Below are positions 40,497-49,511 of a DNA stretch of 64,000 nucleotides, in pieces (within the stretch, counting starts at the first letter, position 1; every line of letters begins with the position of its first letter). Both the position numbers and the translations under genes were made by a program. The notes beneath the pieces are model-generated. The model searched no databases, was not told the origin of the DNA, and saw only the letters and a program-made list of their open reading frames with translations. Source of the DNA: Cedecea sp000277545 (GTDB taxonomy: Bacteria > Pseudomonadota > Gammaproteobacteria > Enterobacterales > Enterobacteriaceae); assembly GCA_050847315.1 (NCBI GenBank), contig CP193791.1; one strand, given 5' to 3'.

Positions 40497-42581
40497 CTAA
40501 CCCGAGCGTCGCAGACGGCGGTTGAGCCAGATCCCATGATGAGGCCGCTGGCGCCAGGCGACCGAGGAGATGGTATGCATGGTGTTCAGGTGGCCAATAA
40601 TCCGCTGTAAATGCTGCTCCATGGTGCTTAACGGCCCCGTGGGCAGCGTGTCCGATTCCAGGATATTCGTGTCGTTCGACCCGCCAGGCCCGTCATACTC
40701 CAGCCTTTGCTGGCACCGCTGTAACCCAATCTCACAAGACTGTAGATATTTCTGCGCCAGGTCCGGCGTCAGCATGTTGTGTTCGCGCGCCAGCGTGGTC
40801 ATGGCGTTGATATGCTCGACGATGAACTGGCTGTGCGTCACCCAAAGTTTCATGTCTGCCAGGTAGTGGGAGTTAAATCCTGGCTCCTGCATCGCCTGAT
40901 TGAGCGAGTTGAACAGCGCATTGTGCGCCTGGTTGACCCGCATACGCTGCCAGGCCAGCGGCGTGGGCTCTGGATCGTTGCTCAATATCAGCCGAATAGC
41001 GTCCTGGTCCGCCTCCAGCGCGTCGTGGGCGTTCTGACGCAGCAGGCCGGTTTGCCACTGTGGCCACAGCCAGATCATGCCGCCAAAGGCGATCAGGCAG
41101 CCGAGCAGAGTGTCTATCAGCCTGGGAATAATGTAACTCTCGGCGCTGAGGGTGATGAGCTGCAGGGTATATACCGCCGTGACGGTGAAGCCAATGGTGG
41201 CCCAACCGTAGCTTTTGCGGATAAACAGGTAACTCACCAGCGTAATCATTAACATCGCCAGCAGGGTGTAGCTGTCCGGGACGTGGAAGTGCAGGGTGAT
41301 ACCCGCGATACACAGCCCTGCCATGGTACCTGCCGCCCTGTGAACAATGCGCACCCGCGTTGCACCGTAGCCGTTTTGCGTCACGAACATCACCGTCATT
41401 AGGATCCAATACGGCTTTGGCAGGTGTAAGAAGGAGCCCAGCAGGCTGGCAATGGTCAGCATCACACCTAAGCGCGCGGAGCTGCGCAAAGCGGAGGATT
41501 TAAACGAGAGATAGCTTTTCAGGGCCGGGAAAAACGGTAAACGGCGTTCCCTGTCCTCCATTAAATCCCTCACGTACAGCGGCCGCTGGGTTTTCAGTAC
41601 CCGGGCAATGCGGCTGAAGTGGTAATGGCAGAACTGCCCCACTGGATTGTCCGGATTCTGGCGGGCGATTTTTTCCAGGGCGTCGATCTGCTTATCCATG
41701 GTAAAGCGCGTTGGATAGCGGTGGTAAAGAATATCGTCTGCCAGCACGCGCAGGCGCGCGGCGATGGTTTGAGCATTCCAGCGGATCACGGCTTCCGCAT
41801 GGCTTTGCTCGACCAGTTTTTGCACCTCTTCAGGCTGATGCAGGCTAACCGAAATGTGTTCCTGCAGATCCAGCGCAACCTGGAAAGCGCGTAACAGACG
41901 CTTGTAGCCGTTTTGCTGGTTGGCCGATAGCATATGCAGCTGCTGGTAGCAGGTAGTGATCAGGTCGACGGCTTTTTGCTGGCGGGCCAGCAGCGGCGGC
42001 AGCGCTTTTTCCGGGTCGGTATGCTGGGTCAGCAGGCTGTACTTTGCTTCGCAGTAATCTGCCAACTGGCGGTACAGCAGGCTGAGCGACTCCCTGAGCG
42101 GTTGTTCACGCCATAGCCGGAACCAGAACCAGTTGAAGGCGCCGTACCAGATGGTGCCGAAGATATAGAGCACCATGGGCTTCCAGATCGGCATATTCCC
42201 GGCCATGCTGAGCGTAAAAATAGCGGCGATCAGCGATGCGGGCAGCAGGCGGGCGTGAAGTGAGCTGATTTCTGCCGTCACACCGAGCAGCAGAGCCATG
42301 ACGATCAATATCGCCGGCAGCGGGATGTGGGTGTAAAGCAGCAGAAGCTGCAGGATAAGGCTGCTGAGAGCGAACAGACTGCCGCCGATGATCAATCGTT
42401 TGAAGAAGCGCTTGTGCGGCGTGTCCAGCCCGGCAATGTTGCAGCAGGCGGGAACTAACGAGAAGAGAAGGCCGTTTTGCAGGCTGCCAAGCAGCAGGCC
42501 GACAGCCACGGGAAGACACAGCACCAGCGTTTGCCGCAGCGCGTAGTTAACTTCTGGGTGGTAAATTAATCTCTTCCACAT
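40497..42581 (-). CDS. yhfK: YhfK, FUSC/YccS-type inner-membrane protein
   Basis: 694 residues. Two sets of membrane spans (about residues 20-150 and 370-500) each precede a helical cytoplasmic domain. This is the layout of the FUSC/YccS family, which resembles aromatic-acid exporters such as AaeB. Function not established. It lies downstream of crp in the same direction, but a strong crp terminator lies between. Confidence 0.9.
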   Translation of the reverse strand: MWKRLIYHPEVNYALRQTLVLCLPVAVGLLLGSLQNGLLFSLVPACCNIAGLDTPHKRFFKRLIIGGSLFALSSLILQLLLLYTHIPLPAILIVMALLLGVTAEISSLHARLLPASLIAAIFTLSMAGNMPIWKPMVLYIFGTIWYGAFNWFWFRLWREQPLRESLSLLYRQLADYCEAKYSLLTQHTDPEKALPPLLARQQKAVDLITTCYQQLHMLSANQQNGYKRLLRAFQVALDLQEHISVSLHQPEEVQKLVEQSHAEAVIRWNAQTIAARLRVLADDILYHRYPTRFTMDKQIDALEKIARQNPDNPVGQFCHYHFSRIARVLKTQRPLYVRDLMEDRERRLPFFPALKSYLSFKSSALRSSARLGVMLTIASLLGSFLHLPKPYWILMTVMFVTQNGYGATRVRIVHRAAGTMAGLCIAGITLHFHVPDSYTLLAMLMITLVSYLFIRKSYGWATIGFTVTAVYTLQLITLSAESYIIPRLIDTLLGCLIAFGGMIWLWPQWQTGLLRQNAHDALEADQDAIRLILSNDPEPTPLAWQRMRVNQAHNALFNSLNQAMQEPGFNSHYLADMKLWVTHSQFIVEHINAMTTLAREHNMLTPDLAQKYLQSCEIGLQRCQQRLEYDGPGGSNDTNILESDTLPTGPLSTMEQHLQRIIGHLNTMHTISSVAWRQRPHHGIWLNRRLRRSG

Positions 42582-42602
42582 AGCCTGAATTGTAGAGACA
42601 AA

Positions 42603-42632
42603 AAAGGCGTGTTACCGAAGCGACACGCCTTT
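42603..42632 (-). terminator. crp terminator
   Basis: 10-bp stem (AAAGGCGTGT/ACACGCCTTT) over a 10-base loop; the minus-strand RNA loop contains CUUCGG, a very stable tetraloop. A T-run follows on the minus strand. Confidence 0.92.
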
Positions 42633-42643
42633 ATAAGGGCTAA

Positions 42644-43276
42644 TTAACGGGTGCCGTAAACGACAATCGTTTTACCGTGGGCGGAAATGAGGTTCTGATC
42701 TTCCAGCATTTTCAGAATACGGCCAACGGTTTCGCGGGAGCAGCCCACGATCTGACCGATTTCCTGGCGGGTGATTTTGATTTGCATCCCGTCCGGGTGG
42801 GTCATGGCATCCGGCTGTTTAGCCAGGTTCAGCAGCGTCTGAGCAATGCGGCCGGTCACGTCGAGGAAGGCGAGGTTGCCAACTTTCTCAGAAGTTACCT
42901 GCAGGCGGCGCGCCATCTGGGAAGAAAGACGCATCAGGATGTCCGGGTTGACCTGAATCAGCTGACGGAATTTTTTATAGGAAATTTCAGCTACTTCACA
43001 GGCTGACTTGGCGCGAACCCAGGCGCTACGCTCCTGGCCTTCTTCGAACAAACCTAATTCACCAATGAAATCACCCTGATTCAGATAAGAAAGGATCATC
43101 TCCTTGCCTTCTTCATCTTTAATCAGAACAGCTACGGAGCCTTTGACGATGTAGTACAGCGTCTCCGCCTTTTCACCCTGGTGAATCAGCGTGCTCTTCG
43201 ACGGATACTTATGAATGTGGCAATGAGACAAGAACCATTCGAGAGTCGGGTCTGTTTGCGGTTTGCCAAGCACCAT
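42644..43276 (-). CDS. crp: cAMP receptor protein (CRP)
   Basis: 210 residues; I see no difference from the E. coli protein as I know it. The N-terminal cyclic-nucleotide domain has the phosphate-binding cassette GELGLFEEGQERSAW. The C-terminal helix-turn-helix is TRQEIGQIVGCSRETVGRIL, about residues 169-188. It is the global activator for carbon-source genes. A long 5' leader with several stem-loops precedes it. Confidence 0.99.
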   Translation of the reverse strand: MVLGKPQTDPTLEWFLSHCHIHKYPSKSTLIHQGEKAETLYYIVKGSVAVLIKDEEGKEMILSYLNQGDFIGELGLFEEGQERSAWVRAKSACEVAEISYKKFRQLIQVNPDILMRLSSQMARRLQVTSEKVGNLAFLDVTGRIAQTLLNLAKQPDAMTHPDGMQIKITRQEIGQIVGCSRETVGRILKMLEDQNLISAHGKTIVVYGTR

Positions 43277-43588
43277 GCGCGGTTATCCTCTGTTATAAAC
43301 TGGCTACCAAAGACAAGACGCGGAACCTCTTGTCTGGCGTTGCAATCGTGAAATTTTCCCAAGCCCTGGGAGCTGGCGGGCAGGTTAACCCTGCGGCCTG
43401 TAATTAGTCGTTTCCTCTGCTTACGGCATAAACGTCTCTGTATCGCAGCAGCATCCGGATTGTTTTAGCATAGCTTTTGGTTAGTGTCTTGTATTGTCTC
43501 GTTTCAGCATGACCTGGATCGCCTTACGTTGCCAGTTTTCACGTAGACGCGTAATCTGAAAGAAATTTTTATTACGGGAGTAGGTAAA
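43277..43588. other. crp-yhfA divergent intergenic region
   Basis: 312 bases. The minus strand keeps the E. coli crp upstream sequence AAAGCTATGCTAAAAC, which contains a probable -10 (TATGCT), giving a leader of roughly 150 bases. The leader has three perfect small stem-loops, at 43311-43335, 43357-43371 and 43380-43394. I did not find a good CRP consensus site by eye, although E. coli crp is autoregulated. Confidence 0.65.
43311..43335 (-). promoter_or_regulatory. Stem-loop in the crp leader
   Basis: AGACAAGA and TCTTGTCT, a perfect 8-bp inverted repeat with a 9-base loop, 34 bases before the crp start codon. Two further 5-bp stem-loops lie upstream in the leader. Confidence 0.6.
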
Positions 43589-43993
43589 ATGCAGGCACGT
43601 GTTAAATGGGTGGAAGGCATGACCTTCCTCGGCGAATCCGCTTCTGGCCACCAAATTCTGATGGACGGGGACTCCGGGGATAAAGCGCCAAGCCCGATGG
43701 AAATGCTGCTGATGGCCGCGGGCGGTTGTAGCTCAATTGACGTGGTGTCGATTCTGCAAAAAGGCCGCCATGATGTGACGGATTGTGAGGTGAAACTGAC
43801 TTCCGAACGTCGTGAAGAAGCACCTCGTCTGTTCACCCGCATTCATTTGCATTTTGTTGTGACCGGGAAAGAGCTGAAAGAAAGTGCGGTTGCCCGCGCC
43901 GTTGAGCTGACCGCAGAGAAATATTGCTCGGTGACGTTGATGCTGGAGAAAGCCGCAGAGATTAGCCACAGCTACGAAATTATTGAAACCTAA
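43589..43993 (+). CDS. yhfA: YhfA, OsmC/Ohr-family protein
   Basis: 134 residues. The OsmC fold is recognisable from the GDKAPSPMEMLLMAAGGCSSID helix region and a second cysteine in EKYCSVTLML near the C-terminus. OsmC/Ohr proteins use two such cysteines to reduce organic hydroperoxides; activity of YhfA itself is not established. Divergent from crp, as in E. coli. A hairpin follows. Confidence 0.93.
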   Translation: MQARVKWVEGMTFLGESASGHQILMDGDSGDKAPSPMEMLLMAAGGCSSIDVVSILQKGRHDVTDCEVKLTSERREEAPRLFTRIHLHFVVTGKELKESAVARAVELTAEKYCSVTLMLEKAAEISHSYEIIET

Positions 43994-43999
43994 GTAGAA

Positions 44000-44023
44000 A
44001 AGGGCGGTATACAGACCGCCCTT
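44000..44023. terminator. yhfA/prkB terminator
   Basis: AAGGGCGGT-ATACAG-ACCGCCCTT, a perfect 9-bp stem between the convergent stop codons of yhfA and prkB. Confidence 0.75.
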
Positions 44024-44029
44024 ACGCCA

Positions 44030-44899
44030 TCAGGCAATTTTCCTGCCTTCTGCCAGCCGCTGCACCAGCGGGGCCATGATCAGCTCCATCGCCAGCCCCA
44101 TTTTCCCGCCCGGTACCACCAATGTATTGATGTGGGAGATAAACGACCCCTGCAACATTGCCAGCAGATAAGGGAAGTCGATGTCGTCCAGCCCACGGAA
44201 GTGAATGACCACGAAGCTTTCGTCCAGCGACGGAATGGCTCGCGCGGCAAACGGGTTAGAGGTGTCTACCGTCGGAACGCGCTGGAAGTTGATATGGGTA
44301 CGTGAGAACTGCGGCGTAATGAAGTTGATGTAATCGTCCATGGAGCGCACTACGGAATCCATCACCGCTTCCCGTGAATGGCCGCGTTCGCTGGTATCGC
44401 GCACCAGTTTCTGAATCCATTCCAGGTTAACGATGGGCACCACGCCTACCAGTAAATCGACGCAGTCGGCGACGTTATGTTGAGGGGTGACTACACCGCC
44501 GTGCAGGCCTTCGTAAAACAGGACGTCAGTGGGCTCCGGGAGCGGCTGCCAGGGCGTAAAAGTACCCGGCACCTGGTTCCACGGCACCGCTTCATCGTAG
44601 GTATGCAGGTATTTACGCGCTTGCCCTTTGCCGGTCTGGCCGTATTCGATAAAGGTTCGTTCCAGTAACCCGAAGTCGTTGGCGTCTGGCCCAAAGTAAC
44701 TAATATGGCGGCCAGCATCGCGTGCTTTGCGGATAGCCATGTCCATTTCCGGGCGGGTATAGCGGTGGAAACTGTCGCCTTCAACTTCAGCGGCGCGCAG
44801 GTTGAGCTGCTGGAAAATCTTGCGGAAAGCGAGGCTGGTGGTCGTGGTGCCGGCGCCGCTGGAACCTGTGACCGCAATAACCGGGTGTTTGGCTGACAT
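44030..44899 (-). CDS. prkB: PrkB, phosphoribulokinase-like protein
   Basis: 289 residues. The P-loop region is GSSGAGTTTT (12-21), and FYEGLHGGV carries the presumed catalytic acid region. It belongs to the phosphoribulokinase/uridine kinase family. Enterobacteria have no Calvin cycle, so the true substrate is unknown. It is in the same direction as yheT and yheU, 90 bases beyond yheU. Confidence 0.93.
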   Translation of the reverse strand: MSAKHPVIAVTGSSGAGTTTTSLAFRKIFQQLNLRAAEVEGDSFHRYTRPEMDMAIRKARDAGRHISYFGPDANDFGLLERTFIEYGQTGKGQARKYLHTYDEAVPWNQVPGTFTPWQPLPEPTDVLFYEGLHGGVVTPQHNVADCVDLLVGVVPIVNLEWIQKLVRDTSERGHSREAVMDSVVRSMDDYINFITPQFSRTHINFQRVPTVDTSNPFAARAIPSLDESFVVIHFRGLDDIDFPYLLAMLQGSFISHINTLVVPGGKMGLAMELIMAPLVQRLAEGRKIA

Positions 44900-44989
44900 A
44901 GGGTGAAAACTCCGTGAGGGATCGGAAAAGAGATCTGTATCTGCTTGTTATACTTTTCAGCCAGTATAGATCACCCTGCCAGTCAGCGG

Positions 44990-45208
44990 TCAGCCGCGAA
45001 ACTGCCCGCGCGGCATAATGTTCACCGTTTCATGGAGTTCAGACCAAACCAGCACGGCCTCGCCGCTTTGTAACTGGCGCTTCACGTCGGCGACTTTTTG
45101 CGTCAGCGAGCGCTCCTGCTCACCATAATCGGTGCCTTCCCGTAATACAAAAGATTCAATCAAATTGTCGAGCGTTTCAGGGTCGAGATCTTGCCAGGGA
45201 ATGATCAT
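44990..45208 (-). CDS. yheU: YheU, small UPF0270 protein
   Basis: 72 residues, acidic, helical, no membrane segment, starting MIIPWQDLDPETLDNLIE. A conserved small protein of unknown function. It begins one base after the yheT stop, so the two are surely co-transcribed and probably translationally coupled. Confidence 0.92.
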   Translation of the reverse strand: MIIPWQDLDPETLDNLIESFVLREGTDYGEQERSLTQKVADVKRQLQSGEAVLVWSELHETVNIMPRGQFRG

Positions 45209-45209
45209 T

Positions 45210-46226
45210 TCAGTGGTCCAGGAAGCGGGTTAGCCAGTCGGGAATGCGCTGCTCAAGCCACATCTGTGGGCGCAGCAGAGTCCCGCCGACAAAGCCAACG
45301 TGGCCGCCGTAAGTCGTGAGCTGGTAGTGGATATTGGGTGGCAGCGTTTCGCGATCCGGGATGACGTGGTGATCCATAAACGGGTCGTCTTTGGCGTGGA
45401 TAATCAGCGTCGGAGCGGCAATTTCCGGCAAAAGCGGCATGGCGCTGCACTGGCGATAGTAGTCCAGCGCGTCGGCAAAGCCATGGATCTTCGAGGTAAT
45501 TAAGTCATCGAACTCGCGAATGCGGCGCAGGCTTTTCAGCTTGCGGAGGTCGATAGGCAGCGAGCCAGGGTAGCTCTTCAGCTTACGGGCGGCATTTTTC
45601 TTCAGCAGATTCAGCAGGTAATGCTGATAGACGCGCGAGAAGCCCTGCTCCATGTGGTAGCAACACTGCTCAAGCATCAGCGGGGCGGAAACAATCACGC
45701 CGGCTTTCAGCGTGCAGGCAGCGCCCTGTTTTGCCATCAGGCAGGCGAGCATGTTCCCACCCAGCGAAAAACCAACTGCGGCGGTGGGGACTTCACCGTA
45801 GCGCTGGTTTAACCATTCGAGGAAGTAAGTACCGTCTTCGGTTTCGCCGGAGTGATAAATGCGTTCTTTACGGTTCGGCACGCCGCTGCAGCCGCGAAAA
45901 TGCATCACCACGCCCAGCCAGCCGCGTTTTTTCGCCGCTTCTATCATGCCGTGAGCATACGGGCTGTGGAGGCTGCCTTCGAGTCCGTGAAACACGACCA
46001 GGCGAGGTTTGTGCATAGCGGTTTGCGGATCTTCGCTCCACGCAAGATCGACAAAATCCCCGTCCGGCATATCCAGCCGCTGCCAGTGGGGTTTGAAATT
46101 GATTCGACGACGAATCAAACGTGGGATCATGGTTTGCAGATGCGGGTTACTGAGTCCGCGCATCGGGCGGAAATCGTCACCTTCATCATGATGAATATTC
46201 AATTCTAAAGGACTTGTACTGGCCAT
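45210..46226 (-). CDS. yheT: YheT, alpha/beta-hydrolase
   Basis: 338 residues. The oxyanion region is FHGLEGS, the nucleophile elbow is GFSLGGN, and later HAKDDPF and GGHVGF supply the likely acid and histidine. It belongs to the AB-hydrolase-4 group of carboxylesterases. No natural substrate is established. First gene of the yheT-yheU pair; divergent from the LysE-type gene. Confidence 0.93.
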   Translation of the reverse strand: MASTSPLELNIHHDEGDDFRPMRGLSNPHLQTMIPRLIRRRINFKPHWQRLDMPDGDFVDLAWSEDPQTAMHKPRLVVFHGLEGSLHSPYAHGMIEAAKKRGWLGVVMHFRGCSGVPNRKERIYHSGETEDGTYFLEWLNQRYGEVPTAAVGFSLGGNMLACLMAKQGAACTLKAGVIVSAPLMLEQCCYHMEQGFSRVYQHYLLNLLKKNAARKLKSYPGSLPIDLRKLKSLRRIREFDDLITSKIHGFADALDYYRQCSAMPLLPEIAAPTLIIHAKDDPFMDHHVIPDRETLPPNIHYQLTTYGGHVGFVGGTLLRPQMWLEQRIPDWLTRFLDH

Positions 46227-46286
46227 ATCACACTGTTAGTTTCGTTTAGTTCGCTAATTATTCTTCGGGTGTGGAGCACCCAATTC

Positions 46287-46889
46287 ATGGACTTAACGCT
46301 TTTTCTTTCGATGCTGGGCTTTCTCTGGGTCGCCGCCATCACACCTGGCCCTAATAATACGCTACTTACCGCATCCGGGGCGAATTACGGTTTCTTCCGC
46401 AGCCTGCCGCTGATGATTGGCATCATGCTCGGAATGCAGTGCATTTTAGTGCTTGTTGCCTTCGGCGTAGGCAGCTTAATCCTGCTTTACCCCGCTCTGC
46501 ACCTTATCCTGAAGATTGCCGGGAGCGTTTACCTTTTGTGGCTAGCCTGGAAAATTGGCACCGCGAAATACGAGCGCCTGGAAACGGATGCGGCCCCGCC
46601 GTCTCCGGTACCTTTCTGGCAAGGTGGCCTGCTGCAGGTGATTAACCCTAAAGCGTGGCTGATGGCGCTGGGCGCGGTAGCCAGTTTCAGCCTGGCGGGC
46701 GCAGCCTACCTGCATTCCGTGGCGATGATTAGCGTAGGGATTGCGCTGGTGAACATTGTGGCCGGGGTTATCTGGATAGCCTTTGGCAGCCTGATTGGCC
46801 TGTTCCTGCGCAGCCGTCGCTCCTGGGCTATTTTCAACGTCAGCATGGGCGTGTTAACCGCCGCCTGCGTGCTGCTTATCTGGCGTTGA
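46287..46889 (+). CDS. LysE/RhtB-family amino-acid exporter
   Basis: 200 residues from the ATG at 46287 (MDLTLFLSMLGF); an upstream ATG adds six residues. Six membrane spans and the family signature near the N-terminus, ITPGPNNTLLTASG. It should export an amino acid or related compound; specificity cannot be told. In E. coli yheT and yheS are neighbours, so this gene is an addition at a conserved junction. A perfect palindrome follows its stop. Confidence 0.88.
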   Translation: MDLTLFLSMLGFLWVAAITPGPNNTLLTASGANYGFFRSLPLMIGIMLGMQCILVLVAFGVGSLILLYPALHLILKIAGSVYLLWLAWKIGTAKYERLETDAAPPSPVPFWQGGLLQVINPKAWLMALGAVASFSLAGAAYLHSVAMISVGIALVNIVAGVIWIAFGSLIGLFLRSRRSWAIFNVSMGVLTAACVLLIWR

Positions 46890-46896
46890 GGGCAAA

Positions 46897-46918
46897 CCCT
46901 CTCCTCGCGAGGAGAGGG
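46897..46918. repeat. 22-base perfect CCCTCTCC palindrome
   Basis: CCCTCTCCTCG directly followed by CGAGGAGAGGG, with no spacer, between the convergent LysE-type gene and yheS. Same core as the elements at 29450-29544 and 36418-36443. Confidence 0.8.
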
Positions 46919-46930
46919 AAACGTTCGCGT

Positions 46931-48835
46931 TTAGTCGGCCTGCAGCATCTGTTCAAGCTGTTCCTGAATATCCAGCCATTCCATCTCGCACTCTTCCAGC
47001 GCCGACTTCACTTTTACCTGCGTTTGCAGGCATTCGTTCATCTCGGCTTTACGGCTCTGGTCGTAGATAGCGCTGTCTGCCAGCTTGTCTTCTACTTCTG
47101 CAAGCTGAGCGTTCAGCTTTTCCATCTGCTTTTCAAGCTGGGTAATTTGCTTGCGCAGCGGCTGAGTTTGGGTGCGAAGTTCGGCTTCACGGCGCTTCTG
47201 GTCCTTGCGGGCCTGGGCGCTGTTGGCATTATCTTTCGCTGATTCCGCGGGCTGATTCTCCTGTTTTTGCAGGTCGCTCAGCCACTGTTGGTAATCCTCG
47301 AGGTCGCCATCGAAAGCTTCCACTTTGCCGTCGTGCACCAGGTAGAGATCGTCCGTGGTGGAGCGCAGCAGGTGGCGGTCGTGCGAAACCACAACCAGCG
47401 CGCCCTCAAAGTCGATTAGCGCTTCGGTCAGCGCCTGGCGCATGTCGAGATCGAGGTGGTTCGTCGGTTCATCGAGCAGCAGCAGGTTAGGGCGCTGCCA
47501 GACAATCAGCGCCAGCACCAACCGGGCTTTTTCACCGCCGGAGAAACGCGCCGTTTGTTCCGTGACTTTATCGCCCTGGAAACCAAAGCCGCCCAGATAG
47601 TCACGCAGTTGCTGTTCCAGCTCGCGTGGGGCAATACGAGCCAGATGCTGAAGCGGCGATTCATCGGCGCGCAGGTATTCCAACTGATGCTGGGCGAAGT
47701 AGCCGAGCTTGATGCCTTTGGCCAGGCCGATGTCACCCTGCAGCGGCTGTAATTCACCGGCCAGCAGTTTGATTAACGTGGATTTCCCCGCCCCGTTTCG
47801 GCCCAGCAGGCCAATACGCGAGCCAGGAACAAGGTTCAGCTTGATGGAGTTGAGGATCACTCGCTCGCCGTAGCCTGCGCTGACCTTTTCCATCCTCAGC
47901 AGCGGGTTGGGAAGGTTTTCTGGCGCACGGAAGCTGAAGTGAAACGGGTTATCGACGTGAGCCGGGGCAATCAGCTCCATGCGCTCCAACATTTTCACGC
48001 GGCTCTGCGCCTGCTTGGCTTTGGACGCTTTAGCTTTAAAGCGATCGATAAAGCTTTGCAGGTGGGCCACTTTTTGCTGCTGGCTTTCGTACATCGACTG
48101 CTGTTGAGACAGGCGAGTTGCGCGCTGGATCTCAAACGACGAATAGTTGCCGGTGTACTCGAACATATTTTCCTGTTCGATGTGGATAATTTTATCGACC
48201 ACCGGATCGAGGAAGTCCCGGTCGTGAGAGATAAGAATCAGGGTACCCTGGTAGCTTTTCAGCCAGCGCTCCAGCCAGATGACCGCGTCCAGATCGAGGT
48301 GGTTAGTTGGCTCATCGAGCAGCAGCAGGTCGGAACGGCAAATCAGCGCCTGGGCAAGGTTAAGACGCATGCGCCAGCCGCCCGAGAAATCGCTTACCGG
48401 GCGTTCCAGCTGTTCATTGCTGAAGCCCAGACCGTGCAGCAGGCTGGAGGCGCGTGAGCGAATGGTCCACGCATCGACCGCGTCCAGCTTGCCGTGAACC
48501 AGCGCAATGGCGTGACCGTCGTTGCGTTCGTTGGCGACGTTTAGCTCGGCTTCCAGCTTGCGGAATTCACGGTCGCCGTCGATCACATACTCTATCGCCG
48601 GCATCGCAAGGGCGGGCGTTTCCTGATTCACCCAGGCAAGCTGCCAGTTGCCGGGAAAGCTTGCGCTCCCGCCATCGGCGCTTATCTCGTTTTTCAGCAA
48701 CGCCAGCAGCGTGGATTTCCCGCAGCCGTTTTTACCCACCAGGCCGACTTTTTGCCCGGGGTTGATGGTGGCGGTGGCGTTATCCAGCAGAACGCGGGTG
48801 CCGCGACGAATTTGTAACGAGGAGAAAACAATCAT
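46931..48835 (-). CDS. yheS: YheS, ABC-F ATPase
   Basis: 634 residues. Two ATPase domains with no membrane spans: Walker A GKNGCGKST and GRNGAGKST, signatures DFSGGWRMR and RFSGGEKAR, and Walker B LLLLDEPTNHLD in both. The linker and the coiled C-terminal region (about 530-630) are typical of ABC-F translation factors that act at the ribosomal E site. Its target in cells is not certain. Confidence 0.96.
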   Translation of the reverse strand: MIVFSSLQIRRGTRVLLDNATATINPGQKVGLVGKNGCGKSTLLALLKNEISADGGSASFPGNWQLAWVNQETPALAMPAIEYVIDGDREFRKLEAELNVANERNDGHAIALVHGKLDAVDAWTIRSRASSLLHGLGFSNEQLERPVSDFSGGWRMRLNLAQALICRSDLLLLDEPTNHLDLDAVIWLERWLKSYQGTLILISHDRDFLDPVVDKIIHIEQENMFEYTGNYSSFEIQRATRLSQQQSMYESQQQKVAHLQSFIDRFKAKASKAKQAQSRVKMLERMELIAPAHVDNPFHFSFRAPENLPNPLLRMEKVSAGYGERVILNSIKLNLVPGSRIGLLGRNGAGKSTLIKLLAGELQPLQGDIGLAKGIKLGYFAQHQLEYLRADESPLQHLARIAPRELEQQLRDYLGGFGFQGDKVTEQTARFSGGEKARLVLALIVWQRPNLLLLDEPTNHLDLDMRQALTEALIDFEGALVVVSHDRHLLRSTTDDLYLVHDGKVEAFDGDLEDYQQWLSDLQKQENQPAESAKDNANSAQARKDQKRREAELRTQTQPLRKQITQLEKQMEKLNAQLAEVEDKLADSAIYDQSRKAEMNECLQTQVKVKSALEECEMEWLDIQEQLEQMLQAD

Positions 48836-48956
48836 AAAGCGCCGTATGTTCAGAGTATGTTAAATTGTCATTGTAATTCGTTAACATGTCGCCTGGGCAA
48901 CAGGTCGGGCTGCATGGTAGCCCAAAATAATGACTATGACGACGCCCTGGAGGGTA

Positions 48957-49511
48957 ATGATGTCGCAGCCGCCGAAAGTTTTGCTGCTGTATGCCCATCC
49001 GGAATCCCAGGACTCGGTGGCTAACCGGGTTTTGCTTCAGCCGGCTCTGCAGCTTGAAAATGTGACCGTGCACGATCTCTACGCGCACTATCCCGATTTC
49101 TTTATCGATATTTATCACGAACAGTCATTGTTGCTGGAGCACGATGTCATTGTTTTTCAACACCCTCTTTATACCTACAGCTGCCCTGCGTTGCTGAAAG
49201 AGTGGATGGATCGCGTCCTAAGCCGGGACTTTGCCAGCGGCATCGGAGGCAACGCGCTGGCGGGAAAGTACTGGCGCAGCGTGATCACCACCGGCGAGCC
49301 GGAAGGGGCCTATCGCTATGACGGCTATAACCGCTTCCCCTTAACCGAAATTTTACGACCTTTTGAGCTCACCGCGGCGATGTGCAAGATGCACTGGCTG
49401 ATGCCGATTATCGTTTACTGGGCTCGCCGCCAGTCTAAGCCGGAGCTGCAAAGCCACGCGAAAGCTTATGGTGAGTGGCTGGCGAATCCGTTGCCGATGG
49501 GAGGCCGTTGA
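48957..49511 (+). CDS. kefG: KefG, regulatory subunit of the KefB system
   Basis: 184 residues from the first of tandem ATG codons (MMSQPPKV), preceded by GGAGGG. Flavodoxin-like quinone-reductase fold: VLLLYAHPESQDS, FQHPLYTYSCPALLKEWMD and TTGEPEGAYRYDGYNR bind FMN and substrate. KefG is needed for full KefB activity at the inner face of the membrane. Its stop overlaps the kefB start by one base (TGATG). Confidence 0.96.
   Translation: MMSQPPKVLLLYAHPESQDSVANRVLLQPALQLENVTVHDLYAHYPDFFIDIYHEQSLLLEHDVIVFQHPLYTYSCPALLKEWMDRVLSRDFASGIGGNALAGKYWRSVITTGEPEGAYRYDGYNRFPLTEILRPFELTAAMCKMHWLMPIIVYWARRQSKPELQSHAKAYGEWLANPLPMGGR

Noticed and set aside
46886..47242. 118-codon plus-strand frame after the LysE-type gene
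   Set aside because: It covers the palindrome and the antisense of yheS; the leucine-rich translation comes from the yheS coiled-coil codons.
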